DNA of 64,000 nucleotides. It comes from Streptomyces sp. NBC_01288. Lineage in GTDB: Bacteria; Actinomycetota; Actinomycetes; Streptomycetales; Streptomycetaceae. The translations under genes were made by a program, and so were the position numbers. The stretch covers positions 3,038,001 to 3,102,000 of the forward strand of contig NZ_CP108427.1 of assembly GCF_035982055.1 (NCBI RefSeq), given 5' to 3'. This document shows positions 36,505-45,741 of the stretch, in pieces (positions within the stretch are counted from its first letter, which is position 1; every line of letters starts with the position of its first letter). The notes beneath the pieces are model-generated. The model did not search any database. It had not been told where the DNA came from and saw nothing but the letters and a program-made list of their open reading frames with translations.

Positions 36505-39455
36505 TGACAGGGATCACGGACTTCGACGCGCTGCGCCGGGCGATGGCGGAGAACTCCGAGGAGCCGGAGGGACCGGCCCGCAACGCGCGCGCGGAGCACC
36601 TGCTCGCCGAGGCCGAGAAGCTGGACGTCCCGCTCGCGGTGATCGAGGCGCTCGGACATCAGCTGAAGGTCTACAACTACAGCTCCGAGAAGGCCAAGAT
36701 GTTCGTCCCCTTCGCGCGCCTGCTGCGCATGTGGGACGAACGGCCCGAGGACTTCGACGAGTACGAGGTGCACTCGCTGCACTGGGTCTTCAAGTGGGTG
36801 TCGTCCGGGATGCTGGGCCAGCCGCACATCCCACTCGCGTCGATCGAGAAGTGGCTCGGCGAGATGGAGCACCGCTACCGGCTGGCCGGACACTCCGAAC
36901 GGGCTGTGCGCAGCGCGGAGTTCAGCGTCGCCTCGCACGTCGGCGACCTGGCGCGGGCCGAGCGTGCGTACGCCGCGTGGCTGGCCGCCGACCGCGACAC
37001 CATGGCCGACTGCCACGCGTGCGAACTGCACACCCAGGGCGAGTGGCAGGTGCAACAGGAGCGGTACGCCGAGGCCCTCGACCTGTGGGAGCCGGTCCTG
37101 GAGGGCGAGTTCACCTGCGCCCACGAACCGCACACCGTCCTCGCGTCCTCCCTGACCCCGCTGCTGCGCCTGGGACGGGCCGACGAGGCGCGCGCCCATC
37201 ACCTGCGCGGTTTCCGTCTCGTACGGCCCATGGAGAGCATGCGGGGCGCCTACGCGGACCATGTGGAGTTCTGCGCGCTGAGCGGCAACGAGGCGCGCGG
37301 TCTTGAGCTGCTCGCGGAGCGTCCGGCGTACTTCACGGACTCCGGGAACCCGCGCAGCGGGCTGGACTTCCTGTCGGTGGTGGCCCTGTTGATGGACCGC
37401 CTGACCGAGCTGGGCCTCGGCGACCAGCAGGTACCGGGGCCGGCCGGCCGTGCCTGGACGGCACGCGAACTCGCCGCGCACGCACGCGTGGAGACCCTCT
37501 CCCTGGCCGCCCGCTTCGACGAGCGCAACGGCACGACCCACGTCGGCGACCAGGCACGCGCGCGCATGGACCAGCAGCCCCTGGTGGAACGGCTCCCCCT
37601 GGGAGTGCGTTCGGCGGCCAGGCCGGTCGCGGCACCCGTGCCGACGGCGGCACCCGAGGTCATCCCGGAGAAGGACCTCACCGCGCTCCTCACGGAGGCG
37701 CGACGACTGTCGGACACCCTCCAACCGCACGCTGTAGAGGCCTGGTTGGCCGTCTCGCAGGCTTCCGAGGGCGTCGAGCTGTCCGCCCGCGACCGCGCCG
37801 AGATCGCCGACCACCAGGCGATGGACCGGGGCCCCGAGGGCATCGCCCTCTTCGACCGCGCGGCCGGACTGTTCGCCGAGGCGGGCGACCCCGGGGAGGC
37901 GTGGGCGGCACGCGCGCGTGGAGCGTACGTACGCGCTCTCACGGGCGAGGTCGACGAGGCCTTCGCGGCGATCGCCGAGCCCTACGACGGGGTGCTCGCC
38001 CTGTACGCCGAGGACGGCACCGGCGTACGGCAGACGGCGGCCGTGCTGATGAGCCGGGCGCGCATCCTGATGCGCAGGGTCCATGGGGACTCCCCCGACC
38101 ACAAACCCGACAGCGCGGACCTGGCCGCCGCCGAGGCCGCCGTACGGGAGGTGCTGGCTCTCGTCGAGGGGCGGCCCCTTCCTGGTGACGTGGATGATGT
38201 GCGGCTGGCCGCGCGGGGTGCCGAGGGGCAGGCGATGCTGGCCGAACTCGCGGTGCGGGCCGGGGATGTGGAGACGGCCGTACGGCTGTTCTCGAAGGCG
38301 TCGACGGCGTTCGTGGTCGCGGGGCTGCCGTGGTTCGCGGTGGAGTACGAGGCCCGGCTGGCCGGGCTCGCCCATCACCTCGGTGACGTCACGGAGGCGG
38401 AGCGGGCGCTGCGGGCGGCGCTGGAGCACGGTGGGCCGTATCTGGAGGCCCCTGGGCGGGCGCAGCTGCATCTCCAGCTCGCCGAGGTGCTCGGCGGCCG
38501 GGGGCGGTCCGAGGAGGCCGCTGAGCACGCCCTGGAGGCCGCGCACTGGTCCGACGAGGCGGGCGAGGGGCCGACGCTGGGCGCCTGGGCGCGGCACCAG
38601 CTCGGTGGCTTCCTGTTGCGCCAGGGCCGGTGGGCCGAGGCGGCAGAGGTGCTGGAGTCGGCGCTGCCCGATCTGAGCGTCGAGACGCACGGCGACGGCG
38701 CGATCGTCCAGACGCAGTGGTGGCTCGGTGACTGCCTGAGCGAGCTGGGCGAGCATCGCGCGGCGGCCGAACGGCGGTTGCAGGCGGCCGAGATCGCCCG
38801 GCACTGGCCCGAGCAGAACGACCACGCGACGCTCGCCCACCTCGCCGCCGAGTCCCTGGGCCACGCGGAGCTGCCCGCCGAGGCCGACCAGGCGTACGAG
38901 CGCGCGGGCGACCTGTGGCGCTCCCTGGGCAACGTGCACGGGCTCGTCCGCTCGCTGCGCGCCCGCGCGTGGCTGGCGTTGCGCGCGGACCGGGCGGACC
39001 GGGGCCTGGACCGCGCGCGGGAGTTGATGGCGGGCGCGATCCAGGAGTGCGAGGCCGCGCTGCTCGTGACCGACGACCAGGAGGCACGGCAGCGGCTCAC
39101 CGGCGAACTCGGCCACACGCACCGGCAGTTCGGCGAGCTGCTGGCCCGTTCCGTCGCCGAGGAGGCCGAGGACACCGCGATCCAGGCCGCGTTCGAGGAC
39201 GCCCTGACGCAGACCGCGGAGTCGGTCACCGTGTTCGCGGCCCTCGGGGAGGGCGCGGTGCACACCCGCACCGGCGCCGAACTCGCCGCGGGCTGGCTGG
39301 AGGCCGACCTCAGCCGCCCCGCCGACGCGGCGGCACGCGCGCGTGGGGTGCTGAAGGCCTACGAGGGTGCCGACGACGGCGACGAGACGGTACGGGCCCG
39401 TCGCGCCGAGGCGGAGCAGCTGCTCCAGCTGATGGAGGAACAGACGGAGAAGTAG
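36504..39455 (+). CDS. large tetratricopeptide-repeat protein
   Basis: This 983-residue soluble protein has TPR-like helical repeats throughout. Examples are AERAYAAWLAADRD, AGDVETAVRLFSKASTAFVVAG, GDVTEAERALRAALEHGG, GRWAEAAEVLESALPDLS and ADQAYERAGDLWRSLGNVHGLVR. A flexible Pro/Ala linker at about 370-390 divides it in two. No enzymatic motif or membrane span is visible. The ATG at 36504 overlaps the Hsp90-like stop codon (TGATG). TPR proteins are classical Hsp90 partners in eukaryotes, so a chaperone adaptor role is a reasonable inference, not shown. Confidence 0.8.
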   Translation: MTGITDFDALRRAMAENSEEPEGPARNARAEHLLAEAEKLDVPLAVIEALGHQLKVYNYSSEKAKMFVPFARLLRMWDERPEDFDEYEVHSLHWVFKWVSSGMLGQPHIPLASIEKWLGEMEHRYRLAGHSERAVRSAEFSVASHVGDLARAERAYAAWLAADRDTMADCHACELHTQGEWQVQQERYAEALDLWEPVLEGEFTCAHEPHTVLASSLTPLLRLGRADEARAHHLRGFRLVRPMESMRGAYADHVEFCALSGNEARGLELLAERPAYFTDSGNPRSGLDFLSVVALLMDRLTELGLGDQQVPGPAGRAWTARELAAHARVETLSLAARFDERNGTTHVGDQARARMDQQPLVERLPLGVRSAARPVAAPVPTAAPEVIPEKDLTALLTEARRLSDTLQPHAVEAWLAVSQASEGVELSARDRAEIADHQAMDRGPEGIALFDRAAGLFAEAGDPGEAWAARARGAYVRALTGEVDEAFAAIAEPYDGVLALYAEDGTGVRQTAAVLMSRARILMRRVHGDSPDHKPDSADLAAAEAAVREVLALVEGRPLPGDVDDVRLAARGAEGQAMLAELAVRAGDVETAVRLFSKASTAFVVAGLPWFAVEYEARLAGLAHHLGDVTEAERALRAALEHGGPYLEAPGRAQLHLQLAEVLGGRGRSEEAAEHALEAAHWSDEAGEGPTLGAWARHQLGGFLLRQGRWAEAAEVLESALPDLSVETHGDGAIVQTQWWLGDCLSELGEHRAAAERRLQAAEIARHWPEQNDHATLAHLAAESLGHAELPAEADQAYERAGDLWRSLGNVHGLVRSLRARAWLALRADRADRGLDRARELMAGAIQECEAALLVTDDQEARQRLTGELGHTHRQFGELLARSVAEEAEDTAIQAAFEDALTQTAESVTVFAALGEGAVHTRTGAELAAGWLEADLSRPADAAARARGVLKAYEGADDGDETVRARRAEAEQLLQLMEEQTEK

Positions 39456-39480
39456 GGGGAGTTGGGGTGGGGCCGGGGTC

Positions 39481-41148
39481 CTACTCCACGCCGATGAGCA
39501 ACAGGGCACCCTGTCGGCCGCCCCGGTACACCACCGTGTCGACCGCGAGGTACGACTCCCGGACGTGGATCTCCAGGATGTCGGCGACGCTCACGGGTGC
39601 CTCGTCGCCGAGGACGAGCGTGACCAGTTCGCCGCCGGCCGCGAGCATCCGGTCGAGGACGGCCCGGGCGGTGGCCGTGACATCGGCGCCGATCACCGCC
39701 ACATCGCCGTCGACGAGACCCAGGACGTCCCCGGCCTGGCAGATGCCGGCCATGGTCCAGGACTGGCGTTCGGCGACGGCGACCTCGGCGTAGCGGGTCG
39801 CGCCCGCCGCCGAGGTCATCGAGACGACGTCCTCGTCGAAGCGCCGCTCCGGCTCGTGCACGGCGAGCGCCGCGATCCCCTGGACCGCGGAGCGCGTCGG
39901 GATCAGCGCGACCCGGATGCCCTCGGCCCGGGCCTGCTCGGCGGCAGCCGCGGCGGTGTGCCGCAGCTCCGCGTCATTGGGCAGCAGCACGACCTCACGC
40001 GCGTGTGCCCGCCGTACGGCCGCGACCAACTCCCCACTGGCGGGCGGCTCCCCGGGGCGCGCGAGCACGGTGGTCGCGCCTGCCTCTCCGTAGAGCCCGG
40101 CCAGACCCTCCCCAGGGACCACGGCGACGACGGCCCGCTGCGCGCGCTCCCTGGGCGGCCGTTCGGCACCGGTGGTGTGGACGTCACCGAGCCCGAAGTG
40201 CGTGATCCGGATCCGGTACGGCCGTCCGGCCTCGACGCCCGCCTCCACGGCGGCACCCGCGTCGTCCACGTGCACGTGGACGTTCCACAGGCCGTCGCCG
40301 CCGACCACGACGAGCGAGTCACCGAGGGCGTCCAGCCGCTGCCGCAGCCGCGTCACGGCGGAGTCGTCGGCCTCCAGGAGGTAGATCACCTCGAAGGCGG
40401 GGCCACCGCCCTCGCAAGGGGTGACTTCGGAAGCACCTGAATCCAGAACGGCCTCCACGCGTGCGTGCGCCTCCAGAACCGTGAAGACCGGGACCTCTCC
40501 CGTGAACGTCTCCACCAGCGCGGCCAGCACCGCCACCAGCCCCCGCCCGCCCGCGTCCACGACTCCCGCGCGCTCCAGGACGGCAAGCTGCCCCGGGGTC
40601 GCGGCCAGCGCCGCGCACGCTCCCCCGTAGGCGGCCCGTGCCACGGCCCCGCAGTCGCCGTCGGTGCCGTCGGCCGCGTCCGCCGCGGCCGAGGCGACCG
40701 AGAGGACGGTGCCCTCGACGGGGTGGGCCACCGCGTGCCGGGCGGAGTCGGCCGCGCGGCGCAGGGCGAACCGTAGGCCCTCTCCGTCCGTGTGAGCCGT
40801 CTCACCGTCGGCGGCGAGGACCTGGGCCATGCCCCGGAGCAGCTGCGCGAGGATCGTCCCGGAGTTGCCGCGCGCCCCTATGAGCGCCCCGTGGGCCATC
40901 GCGCGGGCGGCGTCGGCCAGCGGCGGTTTCCGCTCGGTCAGGGTGCCGTGTCCGTCGAATACCGCCTCGACCGCGGTGACGGCGGACTCCATGGTCAGGT
41001 ACAGGTTGGTGCCGGTGTCCCCGTCGGCCACCGGGTACACGTTGATCGCGTCGATCTCCTCGCGCGCACGCCCCAGCGCCCGCAGCGCGAGACCGCACCA
41101 GGTGCGCACCGCGAGAGCATCGAAGAATGTCTGCGGCACCTGCGGCAC
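39481..41148 (-). CDS. DAK2-domain (DhaL/FakA-like) kinase-phosphatase family protein
   Basis: This 555-residue protein has an N-terminal DAK2 (DhaL-like) domain with INVYPVADGDTGTNLYLTMESA near residue 35-55 and GARGNSGTILAQLLRGMAQ near 95-115, the nucleotide-binding motifs. C-terminal DegV-related regions follow, for example VVLLPNDAEL and DGDVAVIGADV. The layout fits the FakA family, which phosphorylates fatty acids bound to FakB proteins; no fakB is nearby. Two GTG starts are possible; 41148 is chosen because AAGGAGG sits 5 nt upstream (the other is 41139). It is divergent from rpmB. Confidence 0.85.
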   Translation of the reverse strand: MPQVPQTFFDALAVRTWCGLALRALGRAREEIDAINVYPVADGDTGTNLYLTMESAVTAVEAVFDGHGTLTERKPPLADAARAMAHGALIGARGNSGTILAQLLRGMAQVLAADGETAHTDGEGLRFALRRAADSARHAVAHPVEGTVLSVASAAADAADGTDGDCGAVARAAYGGACAALAATPGQLAVLERAGVVDAGGRGLVAVLAALVETFTGEVPVFTVLEAHARVEAVLDSGASEVTPCEGGGPAFEVIYLLEADDSAVTRLRQRLDALGDSLVVVGGDGLWNVHVHVDDAGAAVEAGVEAGRPYRIRITHFGLGDVHTTGAERPPRERAQRAVVAVVPGEGLAGLYGEAGATTVLARPGEPPASGELVAAVRRAHAREVVLLPNDAELRHTAAAAAEQARAEGIRVALIPTRSAVQGIAALAVHEPERRFDEDVVSMTSAAGATRYAEVAVAERQSWTMAGICQAGDVLGLVDGDVAVIGADVTATARAVLDRMLAAGGELVTLVLGDEAPVSVADILEIHVRESYLAVDTVVYRGGRQGALLLIGVE

Positions 41149-41345
41149 CTGCGCCTCCTTGAGCTGCTGGACTGGCAACGCAGCGTAGACCCCGGAACGG
41201 CCCGGGCCCGAGGAGGGCCGGAGCGGGCCCCCGACCAGGCATGGTAGTTTCGTTGTACCGGCGCGGTCGTTGTATGCTGCTCCGGTTGCCCGATCCCGAT
41301 CGGGCCATCCCCCCTGGCAGTGCCACTTCCAGATCCTACGATCTC

Positions 41346-41365
41346 GATCCCGGCATGCCGGGATC
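41346..41365. promoter_or_regulatory. 20-bp perfect palindrome upstream of rpmB
   Basis: GATCCCGGCATGCCGGGATC is perfectly symmetric, ending 43 nt before the rpmB start codon. A second palindrome, CCCGATCGGG, lies at 41295-41304. It could be an operator or a leader hairpin in the rpmB mRNA. Confidence 0.5.
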
Positions 41366-41408
41366 ATCCGTAAGTGCATCTGTGCATCTGAAGTCTTTGG
41401 AGTGACCC

Positions 41409-41594
41409 GTGGCTGCCAACTGCGACGTCTGCGGCAAGGGGCCGGGCTTCGGCAACAACATCTCGCACTCGCACCGCCGTACGTCCCGTCGCTGGAACCC
41501 GAACATCCAGCGCGTCCGTACCGTGGTCAGTGGGACGCCGAAGCGCGTGAACGCTTGCACCTCGTGCATCAAGGCCGGCAAGGTCTCGCGCTGA
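41409..41594 (+). CDS. rpmB: 50S ribosomal protein L28 (zinc-ribbon form)
   Basis: 61-residue L28 with two CxxC pairs, CDVC near the start and CTSC near the end, i.e. the zinc-binding (C+) form. Family signature [22 protein letters not shown] is intact. The GTG start at 41409 follows a GGAGTGA-like site. A long palindrome sits in its leader and a T-run terminator follows. Confidence 0.95.
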   Translation: MAANCDVCGKGPGFGNNISHSHRRTSRRWNPNIQRVRTVVSGTPKRVNACTSCIKAGKVSR

Positions 41595-41634
41595 CGTACT
41601 GCTAGCGCGCGGCCACTGCTGGTTCGCTGCATCG

Positions 41635-41665
41635 AGCCGGTCCACCTCGTGTGGGCCGGCTTTTT
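41635..41665 (+). terminator. intrinsic terminator of rpmB
   Basis: 11-bp stem with one G-T pair (AGCCGGTCCAC / GTGGGCCGGCT, 5-nt loop) running into TTTTT. Lies between convergent rpmB and thiD. Confidence 0.78.
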
Positions 41666-41692
41666 GCCATGCCCTCTCAGAAGAAGCGCACT

Positions 41693-42487
41693 TCAGGAAA
41701 GCTCACGCCGCAGCGCCCACCCATGATCCACCGGCCCGATCCCCCCACCGAGCGCGAACCCCGCCGCGATCGCCCCCGTGACATACGCCTTCGCCGCCGT
41801 CACCGCCTCCGGCACCGACTCTCCCTTGGCGAGCTGTGACGCGATCGCCGAGGCGAGCGTGCAGCCGGTCCCATGGGTGTGCCGGTTGTCGTGCCGAGGC
41901 ACCCGCAGCCAGTGCTCCTCAGCACCGTCGGTGAGCAGATCCACGGCGTCACCCGGCAGATGACCACCTTTGATCAACACCCAACGCGGCCCGTACGACA
42001 GCACGGCCGCCGCCGCCTCCCGCAACTGCCCCTCCGACTCGACCCGTACGCCGGTGAGTTGCGCCACTTCGTCCAGATTCGGCGTGGCCACGGTCGCCAC
42101 CGGCAACAGCTTCGTCCGTACGGCGTCCAGCGCGGAGGCCGCCAGCAGCGAGTCCCCGTGCTTCGAGATGCCGACCGGGTCGACGACCGTAGGGACGTCC
42201 GTATCGCCGATCAACCCCGCGACCGTCTCGACGAGTTCGGCCGACGCGAGCATCCCGGTCTTCACGGCCTGTACGCCGATGTCGTCGACGACGCTGCGGT
42301 ACTGGGCGCGCACCGCCTCCGCCGGAAGTTCCCAAGCGCCCTGCACGCCGAGGGAGTTCTGCGCGGTGACCGCCGTGACGACGCTCATGCCGTGCACGCC
42401 GAGCGCCAGCATCGTCTTCAAGTCGGCCTGGATCCCGGCCCCTCCACCGGAGTCGGAGCCGGCCACCGTCAGTACGAGAGGCTTCAC
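41693..42487 (-). CDS. thiD: hydroxymethylpyrimidine kinase / phosphomethylpyrimidine kinase
   Basis: This enzyme phosphorylates HMP and HMP-phosphate to HMP diphosphate, the pyrimidine precursor of thiamine. The 264-residue protein has [46 protein letters not shown] and C-terminal [15 protein letters not shown] (anion hole and catalytic region of the ribokinase-like fold). The GTG at 42487 overlaps the thiL stop codon by 4 nt (GTGA), so it is translationally coupled to thiL. Confidence 0.94.
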   Translation of the reverse strand: MKPLVLTVAGSDSGGGAGIQADLKTMLALGVHGMSVVTAVTAQNSLGVQGAWELPAEAVRAQYRSVVDDIGVQAVKTGMLASAELVETVAGLIGDTDVPTVVDPVGISKHGDSLLAASALDAVRTKLLPVATVATPNLDEVAQLTGVRVESEGQLREAAAAVLSYGPRWVLIKGGHLPGDAVDLLTDGAEEHWLRVPRHDNRHTHGTGCTLASAIASQLAKGESVPEAVTAAKAYVTGAIAAGFALGGGIGPVDHGWALRRELS

Positions 42488-43449
42488 GACTCGATGTCCC
42501 CGAAGTGGTCCCAGCCGCCCTTGCTGTTCCAGGGCGCCCCGTCGACCGTCACCTGGGGCAGCGCGGAGGGGTTGAGGACCTCGCCGATGACCTTCCAGCG
42601 GGCCGGCAGCTTCACGTCCGGCGCGAAGGTCGCCACGATCGCGTGGTCCTCTCCCCCGGTGAGCACCCACTGGATGGGGTCGACGCCGACGGCCTGCCCG
42701 ATGTCGTTCATCTGCGTCGGGACGTCGATCGCGCCCGACCGGATGTCGATGCGGACCTTGCTGGCCTCCGCGATGTGCCCGAGGTCGGCGATCAGCCCGT
42801 CGCTGACGTCGCACATCGAGGTCGCGCCGAGCCCGGCCGCCGCCGGACCCGCGTGGTACGGCGGCTCGGGGCGCCGGTGCGCCTCCACGAACGCGCGCGG
42901 CGAGCGGAAGCCCCGCGACAGCACCGCGAACCCGGCCGCGGACCAGCCCAGCCAGCCCGTCACGGCGACCACGTCACCGGGCTGCGCACCGCCCCGGGTG
43001 ATCGGCTCACGGCCGCGCAGATCGCCGAGCGCGGTGATCGACACCATGATCGTGTCGCCTCGTACGACATCGCCGCCGACCACCGAGGCGCCCGCGACCT
43101 GGCATTCGTCGCGCAGGCCGTCCATCAGCTCCATGGGCCAGGTGACCGGGAGTTCGGCCGGTACGACCAGGCCGAGGAGCAGCGCGGTCGGTACGGCGCC
43201 CATGGCGGCGATGTCCGCGAGGTTCTGCGCGGCGGCCTTGCGTCCGACGTCGTAGGCGGTGGACCAGTCGCGGCGGAAGTGGCGGCCCTCCAGCAGTATG
43301 TCGGTGCTCGCCACGACCCTGCGGTCGGGCGCGGCGACGACCGCGGCGTCGTCGCCGGGGCCGACCCGGACCGCGGGGGTGGTGGTGAGCCGGGAAGTGA
43401 GCTCCCTGATGAGCCCGAACTCCCCCAACTCACCGACGGTGCCCTTCAT
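42484..43449 (-). CDS. thiL: thiamine-monophosphate kinase
   Basis: This enzyme converts thiamine monophosphate to the active cofactor thiamine diphosphate. The 321-residue protein shows [40 protein letters not shown] and [18 protein letters not shown], all AIR-synthase-type ATP and Mg contacts. The ATG at 43449 starts [14 protein letters not shown]. First gene of the thiL-thiD pair; divergent from the Lrp-type gene. Confidence 0.94.
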   Translation of the reverse strand: MKGTVGELGEFGLIRELTSRLTTTPAVRVGPGDDAAVVAAPDRRVVASTDILLEGRHFRRDWSTAYDVGRKAAAQNLADIAAMGAVPTALLLGLVVPAELPVTWPMELMDGLRDECQVAGASVVGGDVVRGDTIMVSITALGDLRGREPITRGGAQPGDVVAVTGWLGWSAAGFAVLSRGFRSPRAFVEAHRRPEPPYHAGPAAAGLGATSMCDVSDGLIADLGHIAEASKVRIDIRSGAIDVPTQMNDIGQAVGVDPIQWVLTGGEDHAIVATFAPDVKLPARWKVIGEVLNPSALPQVTVDGAPWNSKGGWDHFGDIES

Positions 43450-43652
43450 CGTTCGTCCTCTTCTCGTGACGGCAGCGCCCGGTCGCGAGCCGTCGGTGTG
43501 CTCGGTACGGTCGAGGTGACCGTCGACTTCAGTCGTGCCCGCGCCCCGGCGCAAGGGCCCGGACCTCCGCGGGTCTCCCCGTGGTGAGCGGCGACGCGAT
43601 ACCGTGGCGTTCCTTTTCCCCACATGATCCTCGTGGCCGCCCTGGAGGTTCC

Positions 43653-43886
43653 GTGGTACAGGCGTACATCCTGATCCAGACGGAGGTCGGCAAGGCGTCG
43701 ACCGTCGCCGAAGCGATCAGCAAGATCCCTGGAGTGATCCAGGCCGAGGACGTGACAGGACCGTACGACGTGATCGTGCGGGCCCAGGCCGACACGGTCG
43801 ACGATCTCGGCCGCATGGTGGTCGCCAAAGTCCAGCAAGTGGACGGCATCACCCGCACCCTGACCTGCCCGGTGGTGCATCTGTAG
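43653..43886 (+). CDS. Lrp/AsnC ligand-binding (RAM/SIGA) domain protein
   Basis: This 77-residue protein is only the alpha-beta ligand-binding domain of Lrp/AsnC regulators, without a DNA-binding part: VQAYILIQTEVGKASTVAEA, GVIQAEDVTGPYDVIVRAQA and VDGITRTLTCPVVHL. Stand-alone copies bind amino acids and may regulate by partnering full-length Lrp proteins. The GTG at 43653 has GGAGG upstream. A lipoprotein gene follows 20 nt downstream on the same strand. Confidence 0.88.
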   Translation: MVQAYILIQTEVGKASTVAEAISKIPGVIQAEDVTGPYDVIVRAQADTVDDLGRMVVAKVQQVDGITRTLTCPVVHL

Positions 43887-43906
43887 CCCCCGTCTACCCT
43901 TGGCCG

Positions 43907-44398
43907 GTGAACTCTCTCCGCCACCGGCACCGTTCTGTCATCGGGCTGTCCGTGCTCGCCGCGCTGATCACCGTCGCGGGCTGCTCCTCAGCAGACGACA
44001 GCGCGTCGGCGACGGTTCCCTCGCCGGGCGCGAAGGTCACCGGGCTGTGCCGGAACCTGGACAAGATGCTGCCGTCGAAGGTCGACGACCTGGGCCGCCG
44101 GGATCCCGAGCCCGCGTCCGCGCTGACCGCGGGCTGGGGGAACCCGGCGATCATACTGCGCTGCGGTGTCGTCAGACCCGCCAAGATGAACGACCCGGAG
44201 GCCGACGGTGTCGAGGTGAACGGTGTCGGCTGGCTCCTCCAGAAGGAGGACGACGGCTCCTTCCGTTTCACCACGACGCTGCGGAAGGCGTACGTAGAGG
44301 TGACCATCCCGAAGGACCGCACCGGAGACGGCATGGCGCCCCTGGTCGACCTCGCGAAGTCCGTCAAGAAGGCGATCCCCGCGGGGATCGCCGACTAG
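43907..44398 (+). CDS. DUF3515 family lipoprotein
   Basis: This 163-residue secreted lipoprotein has a basic N-terminus and hydrophobic stretch (VIGLSVLAALITVAGC) with a lipobox VAGC, Cys26. Conserved DUF3515 features follow: CRNLDKMLPSKVDDLGRR, WGNPAIILRCGV and VNGVGWLLQKEDDG. Function unknown; it is conserved near thiL and ddl in actinobacteria. The GTG start at 43907 is close behind the Lrp-type gene. It ends 1 nt from the convergent ddl stop codon. Confidence 0.85.
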   Translation: MNSLRHRHRSVIGLSVLAALITVAGCSSADDSASATVPSPGAKVTGLCRNLDKMLPSKVDDLGRRDPEPASALTAGWGNPAIILRCGVVRPAKMNDPEADGVEVNGVGWLLQKEDDGSFRFTTTLRKAYVEVTIPKDRTGDGMAPLVDLAKSVKKAIPAGIAD

Positions 44399-44399
44399 C

Positions 44400-45557
44400 T
44401 CAGCGCAGTCCGGTCGACCGGCGCAGGGCCGCCTGCACCAGCAGGTCCACCAGCTCGCCGTAGGGCACGCCGCTGGCCTCCCACATCTTCGGGTACATCG
44501 AGATCGGCGTGAACCCGGGCATCGTGTTGATCTCGTTGATGACGAACTCGCCGTCTTCGGTAAGGAAGAAGTCCGCCCGCACGAGCCCCTCGCAGGAGGC
44601 CGCGTCGAAGGCGTCCACCGCGAGCCGCTGGACCTCGGCGGTCTCCTCCGGCGTCAGCGGGGCGGGCACGATACCGGGGGTCGAGTCGATGTACTTCGCC
44701 TCGAAGTCGTAGTACGCGTGCTCCTGGGGCGGCGGAATCTCGGCCGGCACACTGGCCCGCGGTCCGTCCTCGAACTCCAGGACCCCGCACTCGATCTCGC
44801 GGCCGCGCAGCGCGGCCTCCACGAGGATCTTCGGGTCGTGCCGCTGCGCCTCCTCGATCGCCTCGTCGAGACCGGCCAGTTCGTCGACCTTGGTGATGCC
44901 GATCGACGACCCCGCGCGCGCGGGCTTCACGAACAGCGGCCAGCCGTGCTCACCCGCGAAGTCGATGATCTTCTTGCGTGCGGCGGACTCGTCCCGCTCC
45001 CACTCGCGCGGCCGGATCACCACGTAGGGGCCGACCTTGAGGCCGAACGAGGTGAACACCCGCTTCATGTACTCCTTGTCCTGGCCGACGGCCGAGGCGA
45101 GCACACCCGCGCCCACGTACGGCACACCGGACAGCTCCAGGAGTCCCTGAAGGGTGCCGTCCTCGCCGTAGGGGCCGTGCAGGACGGGGAAGACGACGTC
45201 GACCTCGCCGAGGGCCTTGGGCACGGATCCCGGTTCGCTGACGACGACTTCACGGTTCCCGGGGTCGAGCGGGAGCACCACGCCACCCTCGCTCGACTCG
45301 GCGAGTTCCTCGACGTCCGGGGTACGGCGGTCGGTGATCGCCATCCGCTCCGGGGCGTCGGCGGTGAGGGCCCAGCGGCCTTCGCGGGTGATGCCGATCG
45401 GCAGGACGTCGTACTTGTCCCGGTCGATGGCCGCGAGGACGGCGCCGGCGGTGACCACGGAGATCCCGTGTTCGGAGCTGCGACCGCCGAACACGACGGC
45501 CACACGCGGCTTGCGAGGCGGCTGCTCAGGGTTCTGGGAGAGGTTCTCGGTGCTCAT
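44400..45557 (-). CDS. ddl: D-alanine--D-alanine ligase
   Basis: This ATP-grasp enzyme makes the D-Ala-D-Ala dipeptide of peptidoglycan precursors. The 385-residue protein has VVFGGRSSEHGISVVTAG, VFPVLHGPYGEDGTLQG, LFVKPARAGSSIGITKV and VRADFFLTEDGEFVINEINTMPGFT (metal and ATP contacts). A Tyr in EHAYYDFEAKY is in the place that favours D-Ala as second substrate, so this is not a vancomycin-type D-Ala-D-Lac ligase. The ATG at 45557 is clear. Confidence 0.94.
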   Translation of the reverse strand: MSTENLSQNPEQPPRKPRVAVVFGGRSSEHGISVVTAGAVLAAIDRDKYDVLPIGITREGRWALTADAPERMAITDRRTPDVEELAESSEGGVVLPLDPGNREVVVSEPGSVPKALGEVDVVFPVLHGPYGEDGTLQGLLELSGVPYVGAGVLASAVGQDKEYMKRVFTSFGLKVGPYVVIRPREWERDESAARKKIIDFAGEHGWPLFVKPARAGSSIGITKVDELAGLDEAIEEAQRHDPKILVEAALRGREIECGVLEFEDGPRASVPAEIPPPQEHAYYDFEAKYIDSTPGIVPAPLTPEETAEVQRLAVDAFDAASCEGLVRADFFLTEDGEFVINEINTMPGFTPISMYPKMWEASGVPYGELVDLLVQAALRRSTGLR

Positions 45558-45623
45558 ATCGCGATGAGAGTACCCGGTGGTAGCGCTTTGAGTCAGCGTC
45601 CGTTGACGGCAGGCGGTTCGTAC

Positions 45624-45716
45624 AGCGCCCCAAAGGGGTGCGGGGCTGTATCGACATGCGGCTACCGCCGCGCGGGCGCGACGAGCCACGACGGAGCCGC
45701 AGCCGCGCAACGACAC
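45624..45716 (+). repeat. dispersed repeat copy 4
   Basis: Full-length copy between ddl and gpsA: GCGCCCCAAAGGGGTGCGGG, then GCGGCTACCGCCGCG, then GGGCGCGACGAGCCACGACG. It shares the order of blocks with the copies at 14811 and in smc. Confidence 0.68.
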
Positions 45717-45741
45717 TCAGCAGCACCCCTTGGCGGAGCCC

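Noticed and set aside
36504..39455. MEEVD-like Hsp90 C-terminal motif in the TPR protein (LMEEQTEK end)
   Set aside because: That motif belongs at the end of Hsp90, not of the TPR partner, and the match is only three residues.
41346..41365. Zur operator for zinc-ribbon rpmB
   Set aside because: The palindrome is G+C-rich and lacks the TGAAAATC-type half-sites of Zur boxes.
44400..45557. Vancomycin-resistance type D-Ala-D-Lac ligase
   Set aside because: The Tyr-containing loop and lack of vanH/vanX neighbours fit an ordinary D-Ala-D-Ala ligase.
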